Shown one piece after another: positions 1-5,893 of a stretch of DNA of 8,223 bases. A program made the position numbers and the translations under genes. The notes beneath the pieces were generated by a model that was not told the origin of the DNA, ran no database searches, and was given only the letters and a program-made list of their open reading frames with translations. Source of the DNA: Hyphomicrobiales bacterium (GTDB taxonomy: Bacteria; Pseudomonadota; Alphaproteobacteria; Rhizobiales; JAUVMS01); contig JAUVMS010000133.1 in the NCBI GenBank assembly GCA_030600135.1, forward strand, positions 1 through 8,223, given 5' to 3'. Position 1 is the stretch's first letter. Each line of letters starts with the position of its first letter.

Positions 1-298
1 CTGGTCGCGTGGATTGTCGATGCTTGGCATGCGCGGCGACTTTCCGTCCATTGCGCGGGCGCGAAAACATTCTTCGATTGACCTAAAGGGAAAACAAATC
101 GCTAATGGGTCTTGCAAGGAAAAAGTGGCCCGGTTCGCAACACCATGACTTGCCGCGTACTTTGGATCTCTTGACGGTTACGGCAGTATTGGCCACGCGC
201 CTCTCATGCGTTGGCTGCAGAAACCAAACAAACCGCCGCGCCGCGCCGCGTAGCGTAGCTTTGCCGTCGCTCAACAGCGTCCCGGAAACGATAGGGAG
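1..298. other. Non-coding region upstream of the methyltransferase gene
   Basis: I see no convincing gene here. The first 81 bases could be the tail of an upstream gene in any of three forward frames, all of which close by about position 146, but none gives a recognisable peptide. A 78-codon frame from 105 runs into the methyltransferase gene out of frame and looks random. The stretch holds a candidate promoter (78-106), a short bulged stem GCCACGC / GCGTTGGC (192-198 with 208-215), three tandem CCGCG units (236-250) and the ribosome binding site of the next gene (294-299). Confidence 0.6.
78..106 (+). promoter_or_regulatory. Candidate sigma70-type promoter for the methyltransferase operon
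   Basis: TTGACC at 78-83 matches the -35 consensus at five of six positions. After a 17-nt spacer, GCTAAT at 101-106 matches the -10 consensus at four of six. Predicted initiation near 113 would leave a leader of about 190 nt before the start codon. This rests on consensus matching by eye only. Confidence 0.35.
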
Positions 299-307
299 GT
301 GCAGTTG
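293..307 (+). promoter_or_regulatory. Ribosome binding site that decides the methyltransferase start
   Basis: AGGGAGG (293-299) is a near-perfect anti-SD match. Its last G is the first base of the in-frame GTG at 299, so that GTG cannot be read from this site. The in-frame TTG at 305 has a 5-nt spacer and is the likelier initiator. Confidence 0.6.
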
Positions 308-1216
308 GTCTCACTCGATGACGCCAAACAAAACGGTGTGATCCTGCTCGATGGTGGCATGGGCCAGGAACTGCGCAAGCGTGGTGGGACCGGGGATTCC
401 TCGCTTTGGTCGGCGCAGGTGCTGCTCGATCAACCCAGCATGGTTCAAGAGGTCCACGAAGACTATATTCGCGCCGGGGCCAAGGTGATCACCACGAACA
501 CCTATGCGACCGTGAAGCATCGCATGCAAGAGACCGCCGGCCTCGGCGCGCGGTGGTCCGAGGTGATGACGCTTGCCGGCCAATTGGCGCAAAGGGCACG
601 CGAGGCATGCGGAGAGAAAGTTCTAATCGCCGGCTCCCTGCCGCCGCTTCGTGGCAGCTACCGCCCCGAACTGGTCGGGCCCTATGAGGAGATCGAGCCG
701 ATCTACCGTGAGCATGTCGAGGCCCTCGAACCGTTTGTTGATTTGTTCGTGTGCGAAACCATGTCCAGTGCGGCGGAGGCCTATGCCGCTGCCCATGCTG
801 CGGCTGCCTCAGGCAAACCGGTCTGGGTATCGTGGACGCTGAAGGACGACGGATCGAAAATTCTCCGCAGTGGCGAGACAATTGCCGAGGCATGGTCGGC
901 GCTCGCAGGCCTTCCCATCGCGGCCACCCTCGCGAACTGTTGCGCGCCTGAAAGCATTTCGGCCGCCATGACCGAATTGTTGGGAACCGGGGCCCAGTTG
1001 GCAGGTGGCTATGCCAACGGATTTTCCTCGATCCCCGAAAACTGGTCGATCAAGGACGGTGTCTCGAAGTTGGGCACGCGGCGCGATCTCGATCCCGACG
1101 GGTATTTGAAGCACGTGCAAGATTGGCGCGAGGCCGGTGCCGGCATCATTGGCGGATGTTGCGAGGTGGGCCCGGCCCACATCGCGCGTATCAGCGAGGC
1201 GCTCAAGGCGGCCTAG
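305..1216 (+). CDS. mmuM: Homocysteine S-methyltransferase family protein (MmuM/BHMT-like)
   Basis: A cytoplasmic zinc-dependent methyltransferase, expected to move a methyl group from a donor such as S-methylmethionine or a betaine-like compound to homocysteine, giving methionine. Numbering from a GTG at 299 (305 residues), it shows the barrel-opening motif LLDGGMGQELRKRG (16-29), NTYAT (67-71), GSLPPLRGSY (112-121), CETM (152-155), and the zinc ligands Cys214 (LANCC) and Cys287-Cys288 (GGCC), as in BHMT and MmuM. Length fits the family (E. coli MmuM is about 310). I chose the TTG at 305 because the GTG at 299 lies inside the strong ribosome binding site (AGGGAGG, 293-299), while 305 sits 5 nt after it; this gives 303 residues. 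The next gene follows after 28 nt. The methyl donor cannot be read from sequence, so the symbol is by family. Confidence 0.88.
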   Translation: MVSLDDAKQNGVILLDGGMGQELRKRGGTGDSSLWSAQVLLDQPSMVQEVHEDYIRAGAKVITTNTYATVKHRMQETAGLGARWSEVMTLAGQLAQRAREACGEKVLIAGSLPPLRGSYRPELVGPYEEIEPIYREHVEALEPFVDLFVCETMSSAAEAYAAAHAAAASGKPVWVSWTLKDDGSKILRSGETIAEAWSALAGLPIAATLANCCAPESISAAMTELLGTGAQLAGGYANGFSSIPENWSIKDGVSKLGTRRDLDPDGYLKHVQDWREAGAGIIGGCCEVGPAHIARISEALKAA

Positions 1217-1244
1217 GCCGTGTGGGTAGGAGGACGCAAGCAAC

Positions 1245-1595
1245 ATGTCGATGCAAGACCAGGTTGATCGACTCACCACGAAGTACGTGACCGCTTTTCA
1301 GCAAGGTGACGCGCAAGCCTGTAGCGATTGCTACACCGACGACGCGCTCTACCTCGCCTGTGGCATGGCCGCGGTCAAGGGCCGTCAGGCGATCAAGGCG
1401 CTTCACGAGGAGATCTTCGAGAGCGATTTTGAGCTCATCGGCCTGGTTACGACCAAAGTGGAAAGCGATGGCAATCTGGCCTATGCGCTGCAGGATTTGC
1501 AGGCCAAACAGGGCAATACCTCGGTGATGCTGGTTCTTAGGCGCGATGATGCGGGCAGCTGGCGAATTTGCGCTGAGGCCGAAGTCGCGGCCTAG
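1245..1595 (+). CDS. Small NTF2-like protein (SnoaL/DUF4440 type)
   Basis: A 116-residue single-domain protein, probably cytoplasmic, with no signal peptide or membrane segment. The pattern is that of the NTF2-like alpha+beta cone fold. An N-terminal helix with AFQQGD (about residues 20-25) is followed by CYTDDALYL (about 30-38), then the KGRQAIKALHEEIF helix (about 45-58), and a C-terminal pair of strands ending in a W-R-I segment. This resembles the SnoaL/DUF4440 stress- and metabolism-linked families. Such folds serve as enzymes, binding domains or dimerisation units, and no catalytic residue can be assigned here. The start is supported by AGGAGG at 1228-1233, 11 nt upstream. It lies 28 nt after the methyltransferase gene, so co-transcription is likely, but a link to methionine metabolism is inference. 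Confidence 0.8.
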   Translation: MSMQDQVDRLTTKYVTAFQQGDAQACSDCYTDDALYLACGMAAVKGRQAIKALHEEIFESDFELIGLVTTKVESDGNLAYALQDLQAKQGNTSVMLVLRRDDAGSWRICAEAEVAA

Positions 1596-1779
1596 GCATG
1601 CTGGGCCAGTCATCCGTGGGCCGGGCGGGGGCACCTCGGTAAACGTGCCGCGCTAGCCAGCGTTGACTTTCGCCCGCGGATCGCCCACAAGGACGCCAAA
1701 TCTTGAAAGGCTTGATTTTGTCGAGCCACTGCCTGGCACATGACATCGCGTTTCGCGGGATCGGGAGGTCAGGGGGGCA

Positions 1780-1811
1780 ACGCCCGTCAGCGAGGGTTCG
1801 CTCGCGGGCGT
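1780..1811 (+). other. Strong stem-loop ahead of ffh
   Basis: A 7-bp outer stem, ACGCCCG (1780-1786) with CGGGCGT (1805-1811), encloses a T-G wobble and a C-C mismatch. A 5-bp inner stem follows, AGCGA (1789-1793) with TCGCT (1798-1802), closed by a GGGT loop. It ends 58 nt before the ffh start at 1870. No clean T-tract follows (TGATTTGCG), so it is a poor intrinsic terminator. It may be a leader structure of ffh or a 3' end-stabilising element of the operon upstream. The rest of the spacer 1596-1869 shows no gene and no convincing -35/-10 pair. Confidence 0.5.
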
Positions 1812-1869
1812 GATTTGCGTTGCGACAATGGCAATGGTTTTCGGTTGATGCGGCAATCGAGGGTGGATG

Positions 1870-3387
1870 ATGTTTGAATCGCTTTCCGATCGGCTTTCTG
1901 GCGTCCTCGATGGGTTGACCCGGCGTGGTTCGCTCAGCGAGGGCGATGTCAATCAGGCGATGCGCGAGGTGCGCCGGGCTTTGCTCGAGGCTGACGTTTC
2001 GCTCGAGGTGGCGCGAGATTTCGTCAAACGCGTCGGCGAGCAGGCCATTGGCCAAGAAGTTGTGAAGTCGGTCACACCCGGCCAGATGGTGGTCAAGATC
2101 GTGCATGACGAGCTCGTCGCGACGTTGGGCTCGCAGGCGGAGACGATCGACCTCAGGGCCGAGCCACCGGTCGCGCTGATGATGGTCGGACTGCAAGGCT
2201 CGGGCAAGACGACGACCACCGCCAAAATCGCCAAGCGACTGACGGATCGCGACAAGAAGAAGGTGTTGATGGCCTCGCTCGATACGCGGCGACCGGCAGC
2301 GCAGGAGCAATTGCGGGTACTGGGCGAGCAGACCGAGATCAAAACGTTGCCGATCATTGCTGGTCAGACACCGACACAGATTGCCGAACGCGCCATCAAT
2401 GCCGCCCGCCTCGGCGGCTATGACGTCGTGATCCTCGATACCGCCGGGCGCATCCACGTGGATGACGCGCTGATGGCGGAAACCGAGGAGATTCGCGATA
2501 TCGCGCAGCCGCAGGAAACTTTACTGGTGGCGGACTCGCTCACCGGACAGGACGCTGTCAACGTGGCGCGATCGTTTGACGAGCGCGTCGGGATCACCGG
2601 TATCGTCCTGACCCGCGTCGATGGCGATGGGCGGGGCGGTGCCGCGCTTTCCATGCGTGCCGTCACCGGCAAGCCGATCAAGCTCATCGGAACGGGCGAG
2701 AAATGGGATGCGCTCGAGGATTTTCATCCCGATCGTATCGCCAGCCGCATCCTCGGCATGGGCGACGTCGTCTCGCTGGTCGAAAAAGCCGCTGAGACAA
2801 TCGACGCCGAGAAGGCCGAAGCCATTGCGCGCAAAATGCGAAAGGGCGCATTCGACCTCGACGACCTCGCCGAGCAGCTCCAGCAAATGCAGCGGATTGG
2901 TGGCATGTCGAGCGTCCTCGGTATGCTCCCCGGTGTCGGCAAGATGAAAAAGCAGATGAATGCCGCCAATCTGGACGAGGGCATCATCAAGCGCCAAGCG
3001 GCAATAATTTCCTCGATGACACGGAGGGAGCGCCGATCCCCCAAAGTGTTGAATGCATCGCGCAAGAGGCGGGTTGCCGCCGGGTCCGGCACAACGGTGC
3101 CAGATATCAACAAGCTGTTGAAGATGCACCGCCAGATGGCCGACATGATGAAAAAGCTGGGGCGCAACAAGAGCATGCTTGGAAAGCTATTCGGCGGCGG
3201 CGGTGCGGAGATGCCGGCGCCTGAGGATCTCGGCAAGGGCGGTGCCCGGGGTGGCTTGCCGACTGGGATGCCGGCCCTACCGCCCGGCGGCTTGCCTGGT
3301 TTGGGGGGCGGTCTTCCGGGCTTGGGCGGCGGCGGACTGCCACCTGGCTTGCCAGGCTTGCCGGGTGCCAAGAGGAAGAAAAAATAA
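1870..3387 (+). CDS. ffh: Signal recognition particle GTPase Ffh (SRP54)
   Basis: The SRP protein subunit. It binds 4.5S RNA and hydrophobic signal sequences on nascent chains, and with FtsY hydrolyses GTP to hand ribosomes to the membrane translocon. Numbering from ATG 1867 (506 residues), it has the N domain (1-95), P-loop GLQGSGKTTT (108-117), DTRRPAA (139-145), DTAGR (191-195), a G4 box TRVD (249-252) instead of TKxD, and GTGEK (276-279 region). The methionine-rich M domain (about 300-435) includes the RNA-binding segment SRKRRVAAGSGT (398-409). A Gly/Leu/Pro-rich tail follows (about 440-500), ending AKRKKK. TRxD is usual in alphaproteobacterial Ffh. Two ATGs stand in tandem (1867, 1870); 1870 is preferred because GAGGG (1859-1863) then has a 6-nt spacer rather than 3, and the protein begins MFESLSDRL as in relatives. 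A GNAT gene starts 1 nt after the stop. Confidence 0.97.
   Translation: MFESLSDRLSGVLDGLTRRGSLSEGDVNQAMREVRRALLEADVSLEVARDFVKRVGEQAIGQEVVKSVTPGQMVVKIVHDELVATLGSQAETIDLRAEPPVALMMVGLQGSGKTTTTAKIAKRLTDRDKKKVLMASLDTRRPAAQEQLRVLGEQTEIKTLPIIAGQTPTQIAERAINAARLGGYDVVILDTAGRIHVDDALMAETEEIRDIAQPQETLLVADSLTGQDAVNVARSFDERVGITGIVLTRVDGDGRGGAALSMRAVTGKPIKLIGTGEKWDALEDFHPDRIASRILGMGDVVSLVEKAAETIDAEKAEAIARKMRKGAFDLDDLAEQLQQMQRIGGMSSVLGMLPGVGKMKKQMNAANLDEGIIKRQAAIISSMTRRERRSPKVLNASRKRRVAAGSGTTVPDINKLLKMHRQMADMMKKLGRNKSMLGKLFGGGGAEMPAPEDLGKGGARGGLPTGMPALPPGGLPGLGGGLPGLGGGGLPPGLPGLPGAKRKKK
3240..3387 (+). repeat. Degenerate GLPGLGG-type repeat encoding the Ffh tail
   Basis: The last part of ffh encodes imperfect copies of G-L-P-G-L-G-G and G-L-P-P-G units (about residues 462-500), with the matching DNA repeat of ggcttgcc(t/a)gg-like words. 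The segment is low complexity, probably disordered, and ends in a basic KRKKK patch. Gly/Pro-rich Ffh tails of varied length are common in this lineage, so this is likely repeat-length variation rather than a separate domain. Confidence 0.7.
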
Positions 3388-3388
3388 C

Positions 3389-3907
3389 ATGGCGCCCAAA
3401 TTGGAGACCGAGCGGCTCTCCTTGAGGGCCTGGCGCAAAAACGATTTTGCTCCATATGCGCAGTTTTGTGCGGACGAAAATATGATGACGTATGTCGGCG
3501 GCACGAAATCCCTGGCCGAGGCTTGGACCAATTTTTGCGCCATGATTGGCGAGTGGTCGGTGCGCGGCATGGAGACCTTTGCCGTCGAGGAGCGGGCAAG
3601 TGGCGCGACGGCGGGCTACGCCGGTTTGTGGTTTCCCATCGACCTCGAGGAGCCCGAACTCTGTTGGAGTTTGTTCCAAGGTTTTCATGGCAAGGGCTAT
3701 GCGCAAGAGGCGGCGCGCAGGGTGCAGGTTTGGGCAGCCGAGGATTTGGATTTGCCGCCCCTGATGAATTTCGCCCATCCAGAAAATATCGCCTCACACA
3801 AAGTTGCCAGGCGGCTCGGTGCCACCTGTCTCGGCGAAACGACACTGCGCGGCGCCCCACGGCTCTTTTTCCGCCATGCCGATATCGGATTTGGTGATGG
3901 TGCCTGA
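3389..3907 (+). CDS. RimJ/RimL-type GNAT N-acetyltransferase, copy 1
   Basis: A 172-residue single-domain GNAT (Acetyltransf_3 class), expected to move acetyl from acetyl-CoA to an amine. It opens with PKLETERLSLRAW (3-15), the usual LxTERLxLR strand of the RimJ/RimL group. It has AGYAGLWFP (75-83) and the CoA pyrophosphate loop HGKGYA (100-105), and closes with the ENIASHKVARRLGA helix (132-145). The start is the ATG 1 nt after the ffh stop, with a GAGGAAG-type site inside the ffh end (3372-3378); the frame is open further upstream only because it shadows ffh. The stop overlaps the start of copy 2. RimJ/RimL acetylate S5 and L7/L12 N-termini in E. coli, but many relatives act on small molecules or antibiotics, so the substrate is unknown. 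Its place between ffh and rpsP suggests a translation-linked role by inference. Confidence 0.88.
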   Translation: MAPKLETERLSLRAWRKNDFAPYAQFCADENMMTYVGGTKSLAEAWTNFCAMIGEWSVRGMETFAVEERASGATAGYAGLWFPIDLEEPELCWSLFQGFHGKGYAQEAARRVQVWAAEDLDLPPLMNFAHPENIASHKVARRLGATCLGETTLRGAPRLFFRHADIGFGDGA

Positions 3908-4412
3908 ATTGGAAACCGAGCGAGTCCGGATGAGAGCGTGGCAAAACGCGGACTTCGAGCCGTTCGCGGCGTTCTGCAGCGATGAAGAAAGTGCGCGTTT
4001 CATTGGTGGTGTTTGCCCACGTGACGATGCGTGGCGGCGCATGGCGGCGATCGTCGGCCATTGGGCACTGCGCGGATATGGCTTTTGGGCGCTGGAAGAT
4101 AAAGCGAGCGGGCGGTTTGCGGGCTATGCCGGGCTTTGGTTTCCCGAAGGCTGGCCCGAGCCGGAGGTTGGCTGGGGTTTGCTCAGGGAGTTTCAAGGCC
4201 GTGGATTGGTCACGGAGGCGGCGGAGCGGGCGCGGGCTTTTGCCTATGAAGAGCTCGGCTGGCCGACCGCCATCAGCTGCATTGCAAACGAAAACGTGGC
4301 GTCAATCCGGGTCGCAGAGCGGCTCGGTGCGCAGCGTGAGAAGCAAATCGAACTCAGAGGGTGGGAGGTTGCGATTTATCGCCACCCCTCGCCATCGCAA
4401 CTCATCGACTGA
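3897..4412 (+). CDS. RimJ/RimL-type GNAT N-acetyltransferase, copy 2
   Basis: A 171-residue GNAT, a paralogue of the gene before it. Hand alignment from the two chosen starts runs end to end without gaps, with about 72 identities (around 42%). Shared blocks are PxLETERxxxRAW (3-15), AGYAGLWFP (75-83), the CoA loop QGRGLV (100-105, against HGKGYA in copy 1) and NENVASIRVAERLGA (131-145). The C-terminal 25 residues differ most, so substrate choice may differ. I chose the ATG at 3897 because it gives the conserved N-terminus and same length as copy 1; a GTG sits directly before it (3894) and in-frame ATGs at 3876 and 3804 would add an unsupported extension. It overlaps copy 1 by 11 nt, with only a weak GGAT site, which points to translational coupling. 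rpsP follows after 28 nt. Confidence 0.87.
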   Translation: MVPELETERVRMRAWQNADFEPFAAFCSDEESARFIGGVCPRDDAWRRMAAIVGHWALRGYGFWALEDKASGRFAGYAGLWFPEGWPEPEVGWGLLREFQGRGLVTEAAERARAFAYEELGWPTAISCIANENVASIRVAERLGAQREKQIELRGWEVAIYRHPSPSQLID

Positions 4413-4440
4413 ATTTGGATCAACAAGGAGCAAATAACTC

Positions 4441-4800
4441 ATGTCACTGAAAATCAGGCTGGCCCGTGGCGGGGCCAAGAAGCGACCCTACTACCGCATC
4501 GTCATTGCCGATTCGCGCAGCCCGCGCGACGGTCGATTCATCGAGCGGGTCGGGGCGTACGATCCGCTCTTGCCGAAGGATCACGACGACCGCATCAAAC
4601 TCGACGAGGAGCGGATCAAGCATTGGCTGAGCGTCGGTGCGACACCGACCGATCGCGTGCACAAATTCCTAGATGCGGCCGGTCTCCTAAAGCGTGATGC
4701 GCGCAACAATCCCAAAAAGGCCTTGCCAGGCAAGAAGCGCCAAGAGCGCGAGGAAGCGGCACGCCAAGCCGCCGAGGAGGCGTCCGCAGCGGCCGAGTGA
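4441..4800 (+). CDS. rpsP: 30S ribosomal protein S16
   Basis: A small-subunit protein needed for early 30S assembly that binds 16S rRNA in the body domain. The 119-residue product opens with SLKIRLARGGAKKRPYYRIV, the hallmark of S16, followed by ADSRSPRDGRFIERVGAYDPL and the LSVGATPTDRVHKFL segment. The core ends near residue 83. The last 35 or so residues are a Lys/Arg/Glu/Ala-rich tail, longer than in E. coli S16 (82 residues) but usual in alphaproteobacteria. AAGGAG (4425-4430) stands 10 nt before the ATG. It follows the second GNAT gene by 28 nt, so it probably shares the ffh transcript. Downstream it faces the transporter gene across 76 nt, so rimM cannot simply be read from this message without passing an antisense gene. 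Confidence 0.97.
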   Translation: MSLKIRLARGGAKKRPYYRIVIADSRSPRDGRFIERVGAYDPLLPKDHDDRIKLDEERIKHWLSVGATPTDRVHKFLDAAGLLKRDARNNPKKALPGKKRQEREEAARQAAEEASAAAE

Positions 4801-4876
4801 GGCGGAGCAGCCGCGGCCAGCTAAATCGGATGGCGGCGCGCGCCAGAACAAAGCTCGGTAGTCGCCTTCATGCTCT

Positions 4877-5722
4877 CTAACGAGAAATGCGAAGGATGGC
4901 CACGCCCGCAATCGTGGTCATTGTCGCCACCAGTTTGATCAGGTTGAGCCGCTCTTTGAGTAATACCACACCTATGAGGAGCGCGAAAATGATGCTCGTC
5001 TCGCGCAGCGCCGTGACCAACGCGATCGGCGCTTGCGTGAAGGACCAGACAACGAGCGCGTAGGCGAGAAATGAGGCGCCACCGCCGACAATGGCAAATT
5101 TTCGTCCGTCCGTGAAAATGTGGCGGATGGCATCTGGGCGCACGACGGTGACGATGGCCGCCATTGCAGCCGCATCGACCAATGTCAGCCAGGCATAAAA
5201 GCCGACCGCGGTGCCGGCGGCGCGGGCGCCCAAACCATCGCATATCGAATAGCTGGCGATGAAACAGCCGGTTATTAGTGCGGTGAGGCCGGCCATGGGG
5301 TTGCGTGACCCGTCGCCACTGCGAACCAAAACCAGGCTCATGATGCCAAGCCCGATGATGGTGATGGCGAGGATTTCCGGTGGTGAGAGGTCGACACTCA
5401 ACACCGTGACGGAGACAGCGGCAACAATCAGTGGTGCTGATCCGCGTGCGATTGGATAGACCTGTGTCAGATCGCCGATGCGATAGGAATAGGCGAGGAA
5501 CAGTTGATACCCCAAATGCAAGACAATGCCACCGGCAAGATAGGGAAGAGATTCGGCGTTCGGCAACGGCACGAAAAACAAGCAGGCGATTGCGAACGGC
5601 GCATGGCCGATGACCACCGCGGCGACGCTCTGGAGCTTGTCGCCAGTTCCCTTGACCATCCCGTTCCAACAGGCGTGCAGGAGGGCCGCCAACAGAACGA
5701 CGAGGAATACGTTTGTGCTCAT
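4877..5722 (-). CDS. EamA/DMT-superfamily transporter
   Basis: A 281-residue inner-membrane protein of the drug/metabolite transporter superfamily, with about ten hydrophobic helices in two five-helix EamA repeats. The first helix carries HACWNGMVK (16-24), typical of the LHAxWNxxxK start of this group. YRIGDLTQVYPIARGSAPL closes helix 3 and enters helix 4 of the first repeat. The second repeat ends with LLKERLNLIKLVAT (about 254-267) and a short ISR tail. Members export or import small metabolites, amino acids or nucleotides, and the substrate cannot be told. The start lacks a strong ribosome binding site (only an AGG about 17 nt upstream), so a nearby alternative start is possible. The gene lies antisense between rpsP and rimM, converging on rpsP and diverging from rimM, which is unusual for this neighbourhood. 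Confidence 0.88.
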   Translation of the reverse strand: MSTNVFLVVLLAALLHACWNGMVKGTGDKLQSVAAVVIGHAPFAIACLFFVPLPNAESLPYLAGGIVLHLGYQLFLAYSYRIGDLTQVYPIARGSAPLIVAAVSVTVLSVDLSPPEILAITIIGLGIMSLVLVRSGDGSRNPMAGLTALITGCFIASYSICDGLGARAAGTAVGFYAWLTLVDAAAMAAIVTVVRPDAIRHIFTDGRKFAIVGGGASFLAYALVVWSFTQAPIALVTALRETSIIFALLIGVVLLKERLNLIKLVATMTTIAGVAILRISR

Positions 5723-5752
5723 GGCGCTGACTTTTGGAGCCTGATCGCTTTC

Positions 5753-5764
5753 GGTGGAACCACC
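5753..5764. promoter_or_regulatory. Small inverted repeat in the transporter/rimM divergent region
   Basis: GGTGG-AA-CCACC is a perfect 5-bp dyad with a 2-nt centre, starting 30 nt upstream of the transporter ATG (minus strand). Its position would suit an operator or an element near the transporter promoter, but no clear -35/-10 pair flanks it. A dyad of this size can occur by chance in GC-rich DNA. Confidence 0.2.
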
Positions 5765-5848
5765 AATTGCGTTAATCGGACCCTAACCTTGAAATGGAAC
5801 GTGCCACCCGTTGAACATTGGCAAGGAACCTAGTTGGGATCACTGGTG

Positions 5849-5893
5849 ATGTCCAGACGTCTAGATGTCTCGGTTGTGGTTGTGCGCTCATGA
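5849..5893 (+). other. Possible 14-codon upstream ORF coupled to rimM
   Basis: An ATG at 5849 opens a frame reading MSRRLDVSVVVVRS and stops with the TGA at 5891-5893, which overlaps the rimM ATG as ATGA. A weak GGGA (5836-5839) lies 9 nt before it. Since rimM itself has no visible ribosome binding site, translation of this frame could deliver ribosomes to rimM by termination-reinitiation. The peptide has no recognisable relatives. This is inference from geometry only. Confidence 0.2.
5855..5870. promoter_or_regulatory. 16-bp near-perfect palindrome upstream of rimM
   Basis: AGACGTCTAGATGTCT is symmetric apart from one position pair, which would be a G-U wobble in RNA. It ends 19 nt before the rimM ATG. 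As DNA it resembles a dimeric-repressor site; with no loop it is unlikely to be an RNA hairpin. It overlaps the possible upstream ORF. Confidence 0.25.

Noticed and set aside
105..341. 78-codon frame upstream of and overlapping the methyltransferase gene
   Set aside because: No ribosome binding site, biased random composition, and it runs out of frame into a well-supported gene.
1208..1597. Same 11-mer GCGGCCTAGGC around the stop codons of the first two genes
   Set aside because: Both proteins end in Ala codons plus TAG, which explains the match; two copies of a short palindromic word are not evidence of a mobile or regulatory repeat.
1663..1690. TTGACT as a -35 box for ffh
   Set aside because: No acceptable -10 hexamer lies 16-18 nt downstream (the stretch is GC-rich).
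1767..1811. GGTCAGG followed by a stem-loop ahead of ffh, reminiscent of the 4.5S RNA conserved hairpin
   Set aside because: The GGAA loop and the opposing AGCAGCC side of SRP RNA are missing; the loop here is GGGT and the stem lacks the symmetric internal loops.
2611..2624. Ffh G4 box TRVD instead of TKxD as a possible loss of function
   Set aside because: TRxDGDGRGGAAL is the usual form in alphaproteobacterial Ffh, so it is a lineage marker.
4831..4845. TGGCG / CGCCA hairpin between rpsP and the transporter as a shared terminator
   Set aside because: Only 5 bp, and neither side is followed by a T-tract on the relevant strand.
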